This document shows, in pieces, positions 25,564 through 34,755 of a DNA stretch of 64,000 nucleotides. The DNA lies in the NCBI GenBank assembly GCA_902553145.1, contig CACDKD010000008.1:1-64000 (forward strand). The letters run 5' to 3'. Source of the stretch: an uncultured Gammaproteobacteria bacterium. Its GTDB lineage: Bacteria; Pseudomonadota; Gammaproteobacteria; Steroidobacterales; UBA11654. A program made the position numbers and the translations under genes. Each line of letters starts with the position of its first letter. Positions within the stretch are counted from its first letter, which is position 1. The notes below the pieces were generated by a model that made no database searches, was not told where the DNA came from, and saw nothing but the letters and a program-made list of their open reading frames with translations.

Positions 25564-27560
25564 TCTTTCGGCAACTCCTCGAGGACAGGTTCTAGCATCT
25601 CAATCAGCGGACCCAATTCCGATTCATAGTTTTTCCAAGCAAACATTGCGCCTTTGTAAATGGGCTGCCTTACCTGTTCAGAACTTGCCGTGTTGACTGA
25701 TCTTTTATTTTCATAAAACTTTAGACATGCTTCTTCCCAGTCAAGTCCGCAATATTCAATGAGTTTTTTGCTTTCTTCTTCTTGATTTTCAATCAAACTC
25801 TCATAATGAATGTCGTAGATATCGTTTGGATAAATTTCATGCCAGTGATTCATTAATCGAACGTATTCCAGATAGTACTCTCCTATCTCAAATAGATCAT
25901 AGCTCCATGATTGACCTTTGTAGAACAATTGTTTGAATGAACTCACGCAACTGTCTAATGGATGCCTTTTTGCATTGATTATCTTGGCATTTGGTAGGAT
26001 TGTTTTAATGAAGCCAATGTGTGCAAAATTATTCGGCATTTTATCAATAAAATAGGGCTTGTCTGTTCTGTATCTCATTGATGTTTTTAGGTAATCTTCG
26101 CCAAACTCAATCTTCTCTTCGTCTGTCATGTGCTTGACGGCGTCCGGGTATTTAATGCCTTGCGGCTTTATCTTTGTAAGCTTTCTCCCGAGCAGAGAAA
26201 TATCGGGAAGCTCTCTTGTGCCTTCAACTTGACTGTGACTTGCTATTATCTGTTCGACCAATGTTGAACCAGACCTTGGCAAACCAAGAATGAATATTGG
26301 CGCAACACTTTGACAGCCTTTCCCTTTTGTTGAAGACACAAAATCATTGGTAAATGTTTCCATCAATGTTTCATGAGTGACTTGAGTTGTCACTGAATCG
26401 TAAATCTCTGATTGTCTTCTAAGCTCATTTCCTGTGAAAAAGTGGTACCACGCTTCACCGTACTTTTTTTGTTTTTCTTTGGCATTGGCAAGCGCAATAT
26501 GAAAGAAGGCTTTGCTCGGCGGGGGCAGATCTGGGTTCTGGATATGTTCCTCCATGCCCTTGATTTCTGATTCCTCAAATGTGTAAGTTTTAAGATTTGC
26601 AAGACTCCAGTATGCCTCAGAGAACATGGGTTGAGCTTCGATGCATTTTTTATATGAAGCCACTGCCTCGTCGTATTTGCCGACGGTTTTAAGTATATTC
26701 CCCAAACCCATATTGCTACCAATATGTTGCGGCTCTATTTCCAGTGCACTTTTGTATGATTCGATCGATCCTTCGTGGTCATCCATCTTTCCGAGGATGC
26801 TGCCTCTAATCATGTGCCCAAAAGGCAAGTTCGGTTGAAGTTTGATCACCCTCTGAACCGCATCCAATGCTTTCCCAAAATTCTCTGCTTCTGTATAGGT
26901 TTCAGCCAAATCTGCCCAAGCACCTGCAAATTTGGGTTTGATCTGAACAGCTCTTTCCAATAAGACAATGGCGTCGTCTCTTTGTTCCATCTTGCTCGCG
27001 ATGCTGGCAAGCAATCTCAAGCCGTCTACATCATCCGGATATTCCCTTAAGACTTGCCTTGATATTTTTTCAGCTTCTTCAATTTCACCTCTTGCAAAAG
27101 CTTGCGCTGCCGATGCCAACCGCTCTTTTGTTGGCTCTAGTGACAATGCTTTTTGATACAACTCATTGGATTCATCTTTTCTTCCAAGTTTGTTGTAAAT
27201 TTTCCCCAACTTGATCATTGGACTGGGATTATCGGGTTTGATTTGCAACGCTTTTTTGAAAGCCTCAATCGCTAATTCAGGTTTGTTTTGTGCCAACAAC
27301 GCATTTCCGAGTTCCTCGTGAGCGGGAGCGAAGTCTGGAAAGGATCTAATGGCATGCTTTAATCGTTTCACGGCCGAGCCTGATCGACCTTGCCTAATCA
27401 AAGCAACGCACAGCAGGACTTGAATGTTTGGATCGCTATTTGAGATTTCCTTGATGGCTCTTCGACAGATTTTTTCAGCCATGACGTGATCCCCAGCATT
27501 CAAAAACTCAAGCGCTCTTTCAAAGGATGCCTTTAATGCTGATTGTTCGTCTTTGACCAT
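25560..27560 (-). CDS. TPR-repeat sulfotransferase
   Basis: About 666 residues starting at the ATG at 27560, chosen because TAAGGA precedes it; an in-frame upstream start at 27623 would run into potI. Residues 1 to about 380 are a chain of tetratricopeptide repeats (for example AIEAFKKALQIKPDNPSPMI, and AIVLLERAVQIKPKFAGAW). The C-terminal third is a Sulfotransfer_1/3-type domain with the PAPS motif LGLPRSGSTLVEQ, the second motif INAKRHPLDSCVSSFKQ and a FIDKMPNNFAHIGF strand. Such fusions are common in marine bacteria and eukaryote-like contexts. The substrate, possibly a glycan or protein Tyr, is unknown. It lies 19 bases downstream of potI. Confidence 0.92.
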   Translation of the reverse strand: MVKDEQSALKASFERALEFLNAGDHVMAEKICRRAIKEISNSDPNIQVLLCVALIRQGRSGSAVKRLKHAIRSFPDFAPAHEELGNALLAQNKPELAIEAFKKALQIKPDNPSPMIKLGKIYNKLGRKDESNELYQKALSLEPTKERLASAAQAFARGEIEEAEKISRQVLREYPDDVDGLRLLASIASKMEQRDDAIVLLERAVQIKPKFAGAWADLAETYTEAENFGKALDAVQRVIKLQPNLPFGHMIRGSILGKMDDHEGSIESYKSALEIEPQHIGSNMGLGNILKTVGKYDEAVASYKKCIEAQPMFSEAYWSLANLKTYTFEESEIKGMEEHIQNPDLPPPSKAFFHIALANAKEKQKKYGEAWYHFFTGNELRRQSEIYDSVTTQVTHETLMETFTNDFVSSTKGKGCQSVAPIFILGLPRSGSTLVEQIIASHSQVEGTRELPDISLLGRKLTKIKPQGIKYPDAVKHMTDEEKIEFGEDYLKTSMRYRTDKPYFIDKMPNNFAHIGFIKTILPNAKIINAKRHPLDSCVSSFKQLFYKGQSWSYDLFEIGEYYLEYVRLMNHWHEIYPNDIYDIHYESLIENQEEESKKLIEYCGLDWEEACLKFYENKRSVNTASSEQVRQPIYKGAMFAWKNYESELGPLIEMLEPVLEELPKD

Positions 27561-27579
27561 ATTATTTTTCCTTACCGGC

Positions 27580-28389
27580 TTATGAAACTGATCTATTTTG
27601 CCTCGATGTGATCCATGCAGCAATACATAATCCCAGTGTTACCACAACAATCAATATTGTTGCCAATGCATTGATGTCGGGCGAAACTCCCAACCGCACT
27701 TTTGAGAAAATCAACATGGGAAGCGTCGTTGCCCCCGGCCCAGAAACAAAACTTGCAATCACAAGATCGTCCAATGACAAAGTAAACGATAAAAGCCAGC
27801 CAGAGACCATTGCTGGGAAAATAATTGGCAAGGTAATATCCCACAATACCCTAAGTGGCCTTGCTCCCAAGTCCATGGCTGCTTCTTCGAGTGATTCATT
27901 TACTTCGGTTAATCTTGATTGAATGATTACTGCAACGTAGGCCATCGAGAATGTAATGTGTGCAATCGTAATGGTATTCATGCCTCTCGATCCTGGCCAC
28001 CCGATAGTGTTTTGGAGCGAGACAAACAAAAGCAGTAAAGACAGCCCAGTTATAACCTCTGGCATTACCAGAGGAGACGCTATCATCCCTGAAAAGAGTA
28101 ATCTGCCCCTGAACTTTTTGATTCTTGCCATTATAAAGCCAGCCATTGTGCCCATGATGGTTGCAAATGTTGCAGTAATTGCTGCTATCTGAAAACTCAA
28201 AATAGCCGCATTTAAGACATTCTCATTATTGAATAGTTCAACATACCATCTCACCGACCATCCACCCCAGACAGTCACCAATCTAGAATCATTGAATGAG
28301 TAGATGATGACGAGAAGAATCGGGATATATAAGAATGCAAAACCAAAGCAAAGGGCTGTAAAAATAAATCTTGATCTCTGATTTAGCAT
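27580..28389 (-). CDS. potI: Polyamine ABC transporter, permease PotI
   Basis: A 269-residue inner-membrane permease with about six helices and the EAA loop EEAAMDLGARPLRVLWDITLP that contacts the ATPase. The start is the ATG at 28389, which overlaps the potH stop by one base; a longer frame to 28497 lies within potH and is not used. The sequence FNDSRLVTVWGGWSVRWY is typical of PotI/YdcV permeases. It forms the heterodimeric channel with PotH. Confidence 0.93.
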   Translation of the reverse strand: MLNQRSRFIFTALCFGFAFLYIPILLVIIYSFNDSRLVTVWGGWSVRWYVELFNNENVLNAAILSFQIAAITATFATIMGTMAGFIMARIKKFRGRLLFSGMIASPLVMPEVITGLSLLLLFVSLQNTIGWPGSRGMNTITIAHITFSMAYVAVIIQSRLTEVNESLEEAAMDLGARPLRVLWDITLPIIFPAMVSGWLLSFTLSLDDLVIASFVSGPGATTLPMLIFSKVRLGVSPDINALATILIVVVTLGLCIAAWITSRQNRSVS

Positions 28390-29315
28390 TACGCCGCTGC
28401 TCCCGAAGTTTCTTGTGCTTGCTTCTTTTGAAAATAAACAATTGGCAGAACCAACAGCAAGAGCAGAACAATTGCCACAGCCGATGCCACTGGCCAATCT
28501 CTATTGAGGAAAAATTCATCAAAAAGGACCCTGCCAATCATCAGTGTATCTGCGCCACCCAGAAGAGCCGGTATGACATATTCGCCAATCGCTGGAATGA
28601 AGACCAACAAACAACCCGCTATGATTCCTGGCATAGACAACGGCAGAGTGACGTCTACAAATCCTTGCCATTTTTTTGCACCCAAATCTGAAGCTGCTTC
28701 AAGCAGTCTAATGTCCAATTTTACTAGGTTTGCATAAAGCGGCAGTATCATATAAGGCAGGTATGAATAAACCATTCCAATGTATACAGCAGTATCTGTG
28801 TATAAAAGTTCCAAGGGTTGATCAATTACGCCCAGCCAAAGTAAAAACCCATTGATCAAGCCATTTGTTTTAAGAATTCCCATCCAAGAGTAAACCCTCA
28901 AAAGAAAGGAAATCCAAAAAGGGATTACGACCAATAAGAGCAGAATATTTCGAGTAGGCTGTGGCGATCTTGCTATTCCGTATGCGATCGGATAACCAAT
29001 CAATAAGGTAAAAAGAGTTGCAATAAACGCAAGCTTTACAGAATTAAGATAGGTGACAAAGTAGAGCGAATCTTGAAACAAGTACAAGAAATTATCAAAC
29101 GTTGTATAAATTGAAAATCCACCGTCTGAACCTTGATTAAAGAGTGGAGTGAATGGAGGTTGAGCGATGATTGGATCAGCCAAACTGATTTTAAAAACGA
29201 TGACAAAAGGAGCTAAAAAGAAAAGCAGCAGCCATATATAAGGAATGGCAACAATGAAGTATCGCCAGAGATTTTCTCTGATAGAGTTATTTGTTTTTAC
29301 AAGTAAACCAGACAC
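28389..29315 (-). CDS. potH: Polyamine ABC transporter, permease PotH
   Basis: A 308-residue permease with about six transmembrane helices and the EAA loop LLEAASDLGAKKWQGFVDVTLPLS. The N-terminal periplasmic region is short, as in PotH. The start is GTG at 29315, overlapping the potG stop by one base (TAGTG), and it ends one base into potI. Length is close to E. coli PotH. The order F-G-H-I is conserved. Confidence 0.93.
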   Translation of the reverse strand: MSGLLVKTNNSIRENLWRYFIVAIPYIWLLLFFLAPFVIVFKISLADPIIAQPPFTPLFNQGSDGGFSIYTTFDNFLYLFQDSLYFVTYLNSVKLAFIATLFTLLIGYPIAYGIARSPQPTRNILLLLVVIPFWISFLLRVYSWMGILKTNGLINGFLLWLGVIDQPLELLYTDTAVYIGMVYSYLPYMILPLYANLVKLDIRLLEAASDLGAKKWQGFVDVTLPLSMPGIIAGCLLVFIPAIGEYVIPALLGGADTLMIGRVLFDEFFLNRDWPVASAVAIVLLLLLVLPIVYFQKKQAQETSGAAA

Positions 29316-30412
29316 TACTCACCCAGTAACATCAAACTGTCATTTTCCCAAGAAAGGTAAACTTCATCTTCCCATTTGATGGATTGCTCCACGCGATCTC
29401 TATTCTGTTTGCTGACTTGTATCATATGCCCACTTTCAGTCCTGACACGATAAATTGAAAGGTTGCCGAAGTACCCAAAGTCCTCAACAATTCCCTTAAC
29501 ATGGCTTTGCTGATCATTTGTTGGCTTGCTTTTTTCAATCACCACTTTCTCTGGCCTGAGGGCCACAGTCATTTCAAGTGCATCGGATTGTTCAGTTTGA
29601 TTAAACTTTAGCTCACCCCCAAGTGCGGCACAGTTGACAACAATCTGACTATCGTTTTGCTCAGTAATTGTTGCTTCCAGGAGATTGATATTGCCCAAGA
29701 AGTCAGCCACAAATTTAGATTTTGGATTTTCATAAATTAAATTCGGAGAACCTATTTGAACAAACTGACCTTCTTCCATGATTGCAATACGGTCAGAGAG
29801 TGTCATCGCTTCTTCTTGATCATGGGTAACAATCACAAAGGTTATGCCAAGTTCATCGTGGATATCCATTAACTCAAACTGAGTGCTCTGTCTGAGTTTT
29901 TTATCAAGTGCCGCCATGGGTTCATCTAGCAGAAGAACCTTTGGTTCTTTGATAAGCGATCTTGCCAAGGCGACTCTTTGAGATTGACCACCCGAGAGTT
30001 GATTGGGTTTTCTTTTCTCGTAACCTTCCAATTTCACCAATGCAAGCATCCTCTCTACCTTTTCTTGAATGCTTTCTTTTTCCATCCCTTCTTTCTTTAG
30101 GCCATATGCAATATTGTCAAAAACACTCATGTGAGGAAATAAAGCATAGTTTTGAAACATGATGTTTACAGGCCTGTCGTATGGAGACACAGACGTCATG
30201 TCAACGCCATCGATTAATATGCTTCCCTGACTTGGTATCTCTAGGCCGGCCAGAATTCTCAAAAGCGTCGTTTTGCCCGAGCCAGATGCTCCAAGTATAG
30301 AAAAGAGCTCACCTTTTTTGATTGCTAAATCCACATTATCAACAGCAACAACTTCGCCAAAATTTTTGCTGACGCCGTTTATCTCAATGAAATTTTCTTC
30401 ATTACTCATCAT
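29315..30412 (-). CDS. potG: Polyamine ABC transporter, ATP-binding protein PotG
   Basis: A 365-residue ATPase. Walker A GASGSGKTT, Q-loop FQNYALFPHM, signature LSGGQSQRVALARSL, Walker B VLLLDEPMAALD and the switch His (VTHDQEEAM) are all intact. The C-terminal TOBE domain is present. The segment DEPMAALDKKLR and the motif DRPVNIMFQ are closest to PotG, rather than PotA. It overlaps potF by four bases. Confidence 0.95.
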   Translation of the reverse strand: MMSNEENFIEINGVSKNFGEVVAVDNVDLAIKKGELFSILGASGSGKTTLLRILAGLEIPSQGSILIDGVDMTSVSPYDRPVNIMFQNYALFPHMSVFDNIAYGLKKEGMEKESIQEKVERMLALVKLEGYEKRKPNQLSGGQSQRVALARSLIKEPKVLLLDEPMAALDKKLRQSTQFELMDIHDELGITFVIVTHDQEEAMTLSDRIAIMEEGQFVQIGSPNLIYENPKSKFVADFLGNINLLEATITEQNDSQIVVNCAALGGELKFNQTEQSDALEMTVALRPEKVVIEKSKPTNDQQSHVKGIVEDFGYFGNLSIYRVRTESGHMIQVSKQNRDRVEQSIKWEDEVYLSWENDSLMLLGE

Positions 30413-31512
30413 TTTCTTTCTCTTTTCTTAATTCCTGTTTTGAATCGACTAAAAATTCTTGTTTTTATCCGCGTGTATTTTGGTGGATCCACTTCAGTAA
30501 AAAAGAGTCGATCCATGATCTCAGGCGTGGGGTAAACTGCCGTATCATTGAGCACCTCTTCCTTGATGAATGCTTTTGCTTCTGGAACAGGACTTGCATA
30601 GTGTGTGAGATTGACAAAATCTGCACTGACCTGTGGCCTCAATAGATAATCAAGCAATAAATAGGCATTTTCGATGTTCTTTGCATCTTTTGGAATCACA
30701 ATAATGTCCACCCATAAAAGTCCGCCTTCCTCGGGAACAAAATATCTTAAATCAATATCTTTCCCCGCTTCTTTGGCTCGAGCGCTTGCTGTGGCGTAAT
30801 CTCCAGCCCAGCTCATCGCAATGCAAACATCACCATTTGCCAAGTCATTGAGCAGAGTACTCGAAGTGAATTTTTTGATATAAGGTCTTGCTTCGTGCAA
30901 AAGATCCTCTGCTTCTTGAAGCTCTTTTGGGTCTTTAGAACTGTCGTCATATCCAAGATAGACAAGTGCTTGAGGGACGACATCCGTCGGCGAGTCAAGA
31001 ATGCTGATGCCACAATCTGCAAATTTTGAAATTGTCTCTGCATCGTAGAGCATGTCCGCACTGCCAATGGGCGGATTGGGATCTCTGGCAAAAATTTTCT
31101 TTGCATCGTAACTGACTCCGGTCGATCCATAGCTATAAGGAATCATGATTTTATTTCCCGAATCAATCTCATCCAGCATCTCCATGAGCATTGGATCGAG
31201 ACGTTCATAGTTTGAAAGCTTTGCGGGATCAATTTCGTGGAATATTTTCAGCGGCATCAATCTTTTTGAATACATGCTTGAGTGAACTACAAGATCGTAT
31301 CCAGAGTTTCCTGCCAATAGTTTTGCTTCAACAATTTCAGAAGAGTCATATTCGTCGTAATTAACTTTTATACCGTACTCTTTCTCAAAATCTCTGATCG
31401 TTGATTCGCCAATGTAATCCGCCCAGTTATAGAAATTAACAACTTCCTCAGCCAGTGTTATCTGGGTAAAAAATAGCGCGGGCAGTAAAGCCTTGATTAA
31501 ATTTAATTTCAT
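30409..31512 (-). CDS. potF: Polyamine-type periplasmic substrate-binding protein
   Basis: A 367-residue periplasmic binding protein with signal peptide (cleavage near LAEE) and the family opening VNFYNWADYIGES, the IMIPYSYGSTGVSYDAKKI hinge and the ICIAMSWAGDYA-type strand (DVCIAMSWAGD). PotF/PotD proteins bind putrescine, spermidine or agmatine through acidic residues. Related binding proteins also take GABA-like or other amines, so the ligand should be called amine or polyamine. It heads the potFGHI cluster, and a 12-base gap follows the EamA gene. Confidence 0.92.
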   Translation of the reverse strand: MKLNLIKALLPALFFTQITLAEEVVNFYNWADYIGESTIRDFEKEYGIKVNYDEYDSSEIVEAKLLAGNSGYDLVVHSSMYSKRLMPLKIFHEIDPAKLSNYERLDPMLMEMLDEIDSGNKIMIPYSYGSTGVSYDAKKIFARDPNPPIGSADMLYDAETISKFADCGISILDSPTDVVPQALVYLGYDDSSKDPKELQEAEDLLHEARPYIKKFTSSTLLNDLANGDVCIAMSWAGDYATASARAKEAGKDIDLRYFVPEEGGLLWVDIIVIPKDAKNIENAYLLLDYLLRPQVSADFVNLTHYASPVPEAKAFIKEEVLNDTAVYPTPEIMDRLFFTEVDPPKYTRIKTRIFSRFKTGIKKRERK

Positions 31513-31524
31513 AATCGAATTGAG

Positions 31525-32409
31525 CTAAGTAGATTTATTTTTGCTTTCGTTTCCAATTACATTGGTCATCAAGATACCTATAACAATAAACAAGCATCCG
31601 ATGGACATCAATAATGTTATCTTTTCTTCAAGCAAAACATAAGCCCACACCATTCCAAAGACCGGGACCAGCATCGCAATAATGGATGTACTTACCGGAC
31701 CCACGTTTCTGATTAAAATGAAGTAGGGGATATAAGCCAGCCCAGTGCAAAAGGTTGCTAGATAAAGAACGCTGAGCATCGATTCAGTCGTAACAATATC
31801 CCATGGGATTGGGAAAAATATCAACAAAGGAGCTATGCAAACAGTTGCAGCAACCATGCTGGCGGCTGCCATGAGTTTGGTGTCTTTAAAATTTAATTTA
31901 AAGATGTAAACCATTGAGAGGCCATACATCATTGCACCCATGACCGCAGAGAGATTTGCCATTGGATGAAAATCTAAAGTGTCTACTCCGACAAAAATAA
32001 CCAGACCAACAATGCCCATTAAAATTCCAAAAAACTGGATCCATTTGAATGTGAATCCCAGCAATAAAATTGAAAACAGAAAGGCAAATAGCGGTGTACT
32101 GCCATTCACAACCGCCATTGATCCAGCATTGATGTAATAAGCAGACAAGGCAAAAAACATAAAAGGTATGGTCACATTTGTAGCACCAATGATAAAAATA
32201 GGAACAATATTTTCTCGGATGGTCTGAATATGCTTTGGCCTGATAAACAACAGAGCAAGAATGACCGCTGAAATGAACAGTCGCATGAAGACCAAGCCAA
32301 CCGCTCCAAAGATTGGGGCAGTCTGTTTGATAAAGACAAATGCGCTGCTCCATACAGCTGAAAGGCCAATGATAAAGACCCAATCGAGAATGGATGGCTT
32401 ATTTTTCAA
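31525..32409 (-). CDS. EamA/DMT-family transporter
   Basis: A 294-residue inner-membrane protein with about ten helices arranged as two EamA repeats (opening WVFIIGLSAVWSSAFVFIKQTAP, second repeat with ANLSAVMGAMMYGLSMVYIFK). DMT exporters typically expel amino acids or metabolites. The C-terminal tail is basic (NVIGNESKNKST). Located between the acyl-CoA dehydrogenase and potF, 15 and 12 bases away, so it belongs to the same operon and may export an intermediate or relieve amine stress (inference). Confidence 0.9.
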   Translation of the reverse strand: MKNKPSILDWVFIIGLSAVWSSAFVFIKQTAPIFGAVGLVFMRLFISAVILALLFIRPKHIQTIRENIVPIFIIGATNVTIPFMFFALSAYYINAGSMAVVNGSTPLFAFLFSILLLGFTFKWIQFFGILMGIVGLVIFVGVDTLDFHPMANLSAVMGAMMYGLSMVYIFKLNFKDTKLMAAASMVAATVCIAPLLIFFPIPWDIVTTESMLSVLYLATFCTGLAYIPYFILIRNVGPVSTSIIAMLVPVFGMVWAYVLLEEKITLLMSIGCLFIVIGILMTNVIGNESKNKST

Positions 32410-32424
32410 CTGTCGTGACTCTTT

Positions 32425-33588
32425 TTAGAGGTCCTTCAGACCTTTTTTTAGCAGGCCTCCGGCAATGATGAGACGCTGGACTTCTGAGGTGCCTTCCCAA
32501 ATTCGATCCACTCTAAGCTCTCTGTAAAATCGTTCGGCCGCAAATTCTCTCATGTAGCCTCTGCCCCCAAATATTTGAACAACTCTATCCGCAACCTTAT
32601 TTGCCATTTCTGAAGCATAAAGTTTCACTGCAGAGCATCGATAGTGGAGTGCTTTCACGTCGTCTTCACGATCGTGCGCCATCGCAGTTTCATAAAGCAT
32701 TAACCTGGTCGCCCACAGTTCTGTGACGCTGTCGGCAAGCATGAACTGGATCGCTTGTTGTTCTGATAAAAGACCGCCTTTTACTTTTCTTGCTTGGGCA
32801 AATTCACTTGCTTCTTCAATCAATCTTGCAGCCGCTCCGCAACATCTGGCTGCAATCATAAGACGTTCTCTTCTGAACCATGCAAGAGAATAACTCATCC
32901 CGTCATTTTCTGATCCGATGAGATTTTCTTCCGGTATAAAGACATCGTGAAACTTATAAATTGGATGATGGCTATCGAAGGTGTGTGAGAAAAGCGGTGT
33001 TCGAACATGCTCAATACCTTCCTCATCCATGTCCAGAAAAAACAAAGCATCGCCAATCGCATCCTCTCCGTCTTGGATGACTGCTTGGATAAAAAAGAAG
33101 TCGGCGTGATTTGCGCCCGTCACATACCATTTCTCCCCATTAACAACATATCCGCCGTCGACTTTTTTTGCAGTGGCTGAAACATCAAGCTCTGAACCCG
33201 ATTCAGATTCCGTAATCGCATAGCATTCATGTCGACTTCCATCCATGATCGGCAGAATGTATTTTTTAATTTGTTCTTCATTGCATGCCTCAAGCATCCA
33301 TTTTTGAGGCTCTGAAAAACACCAGGTCAGTGCATTTGTGCTTCGGCCCAAAACTTCCCACACAGCGACTTGCTGAAGATTCGACAATTCTTTGCCGCCA
33401 ATGCTTTTTGGCATGTCCATGCTTGATAATCCAAGATCAATTGCCATTTGTCTGTGTTTGGCATCGATTTCCTCTGGGACTTTGCCGTTGTTCATTTCTG
33501 CCTCAACTTCCCAAGGCTTGGTTTCCTTCAAAAAACTCTCTGCGGTTTCTATCCATGCTTTGACATCATCAGGTAAATTAATGTGCAT
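32425..33588 (-). CDS. Acyl-CoA dehydrogenase
   Basis: A 387-residue FAD enzyme. The FAD motif ITESESGSELDVSATA (in the position of the usual ITEP.aGSD), WYVTGANHADFFF and the C-terminal YREL-RVDRIWEGTSEVQ motif are visible; the catalytic base is expected at the Glu of the WEGTSE motif (about residue 365). It introduces the alpha,beta double bond in an acyl-CoA. Its position next to the amine transporter and across from the CoA-ligase and enoyl-CoA hydratase operon suggests a place in the same degradation route. The ATG at 33588 is preceded by GGAGAAAG. Confidence 0.93.
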   Translation of the reverse strand: MHINLPDDVKAWIETAESFLKETKPWEVEAEMNNGKVPEEIDAKHRQMAIDLGLSSMDMPKSIGGKELSNLQQVAVWEVLGRSTNALTWCFSEPQKWMLEACNEEQIKKYILPIMDGSRHECYAITESESGSELDVSATAKKVDGGYVVNGEKWYVTGANHADFFFIQAVIQDGEDAIGDALFFLDMDEEGIEHVRTPLFSHTFDSHHPIYKFHDVFIPEENLIGSENDGMSYSLAWFRRERLMIAARCCGAAARLIEEASEFAQARKVKGGLLSEQQAIQFMLADSVTELWATRLMLYETAMAHDREDDVKALHYRCSAVKLYASEMANKVADRVVQIFGGRGYMREFAAERFYRELRVDRIWEGTSEVQRLIIAGGLLKKGLKDL

Positions 33589-33669
33589 TCACTTTCTCCA
33601 GTTAAATTGGTATGAAACAAACAAATAATACTTGGATTGAGGCTGAGATGTTATTAAAAAATTAGAAAA

Positions 33670-34587
33670 TCATTCTTTGATATCTAGGTACTCAGGAATC
33701 TCCTCATTTCTTAGAAAAGCTTTAATCATTTTGTTCACTTCTTTTGGCGCATCTTCATTCACAAAGTGAGAAATTCCTTTGAAATACCTCACGGTGAGGT
33801 TTTGTACATAATCCTCGGTTCCTCTTGAGCTCTCCATGGATAAGGCGAGATCTTTTTCTCCCCATAACATCATTGTCGGCACTTCTATTTTTGGATAGCC
33901 TAGCCGATGTTGTCGAAAAAATCCGCCTCCTCTCAAGACCCCCCGGTAATAGTTAAGCATTGCTGTTCTTTTGTACCACTGCGAAACATTTTCGTCATAA
34001 ATTGCCACGATCTCAGCGGGAAAATTTCCCTTTCTTGCGGATCCTGAGCGAATGAACTTACCGGCATGGAATTTTCTAGAAAGCAATTCTGGCAGCCATG
34101 GAAATTGAAAGAAGTATACGTACCAAGATCGCATTATTTGCTCAAGGTTTCTCAACGACATAATAAATCGACCTGGATGAGGAACGTTGCAAATTATTAA
34201 CCGGTGCAATTTATCGGGATATCTCATTGCAAAATACCAAGCGATTATAGCACCCCAGTCATGAGCCAATATCGTCACCTCATTCGCATCAGAGGCTTCA
34301 ATGAGCTCTAAAATGTCTTTCATGAGCACTTCGATTTGGTAATTTTTCATCCCTTTTGGCGCATCGGTGTTGCCATAGCCACGAAGATTTGGTGCCCATA
34401 CTTTGTAACCCAAATCAGCCAGGAAGGGGATTTGAAATCGCCAGGCAATGCTGTGCTCTGGCCAACCGTGCAGACACAGAACTAATTTGTCGCCATTGCC
34501 TTGCGTGTCAACTTCAAAATCAATGCCATTCGCTTTGATGAATATTGTCTCTATTGATGGATATATGTCTGAGGTTTTTTGCATCAT
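33670..34587 (-). CDS. Alpha/beta hydrolase, epoxide-hydrolase-like
   Basis: A 305-residue hydrolase. The oxyanion HGWP (residues 40-43) and the nucleophile elbow HDWG (109-112, Asp110) are those of soluble epoxide hydrolases and haloalkane dehalogenases. The C-terminal His lies in GISHFVNEDAP. Because the nucleophile is Asp, hydrolysis of an epoxide or halide rather than an ester is expected. There is no signal peptide. It is 81 bases upstream of the acyl-CoA dehydrogenase, with a 168-base divergent spacer on its other side. Confidence 0.87.
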   Translation of the reverse strand: MMQKTSDIYPSIETIFIKANGIDFEVDTQGNGDKLVLCLHGWPEHSIAWRFQIPFLADLGYKVWAPNLRGYGNTDAPKGMKNYQIEVLMKDILELIEASDANEVTILAHDWGAIIAWYFAMRYPDKLHRLIICNVPHPGRFIMSLRNLEQIMRSWYVYFFQFPWLPELLSRKFHAGKFIRSGSARKGNFPAEIVAIYDENVSQWYKRTAMLNYYRGVLRGGGFFRQHRLGYPKIEVPTMMLWGEKDLALSMESSRGTEDYVQNLTVRYFKGISHFVNEDAPKEVNKMIKAFLRNEEIPEYLDIKE

Positions 34588-34702
34588 GCTTCTTCAATTT
34601 TTCTATGAAACTTATTTTCAATTGGATACTATATAAGTCAAATGATGTATTTACTCGATTCTCGATTCAATATTATTTATACCAGAAACTAATTCTCTGG
34701 CA

Positions 34703-34718
34703 TTCAGCGCCTGCTGAA
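34703..34718. promoter_or_regulatory. Inverted repeat in divergent spacer
   Basis: TTCAGC-GCCT-GCTGAA (34703-34718) lies in the 168-base spacer between the epoxide-hydrolase-like operon and the aminotransferase operon. It could be an operator for a shared regulator, or a hairpin in the 5' leader of the plus-strand operon, since it lies 38 bases before the first start codon. No regulator gene is visible nearby. Confidence 0.3.
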
Positions 34719-34755
34719 AACATTCAAATAAACTATCAATATTAAGAGAATAGTA

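Noticed and set aside
27561-27623. Extended N-terminus for the TPR-sulfotransferase.
   Set aside because: It falls within potI, and TAAGGA precedes the internal ATG at 27560.
28390-28497. Longer N-terminus for PotI.
   Set aside because: It would overlap potH in full, and the ATG at 28389 gives the length and first helix expected of the family.
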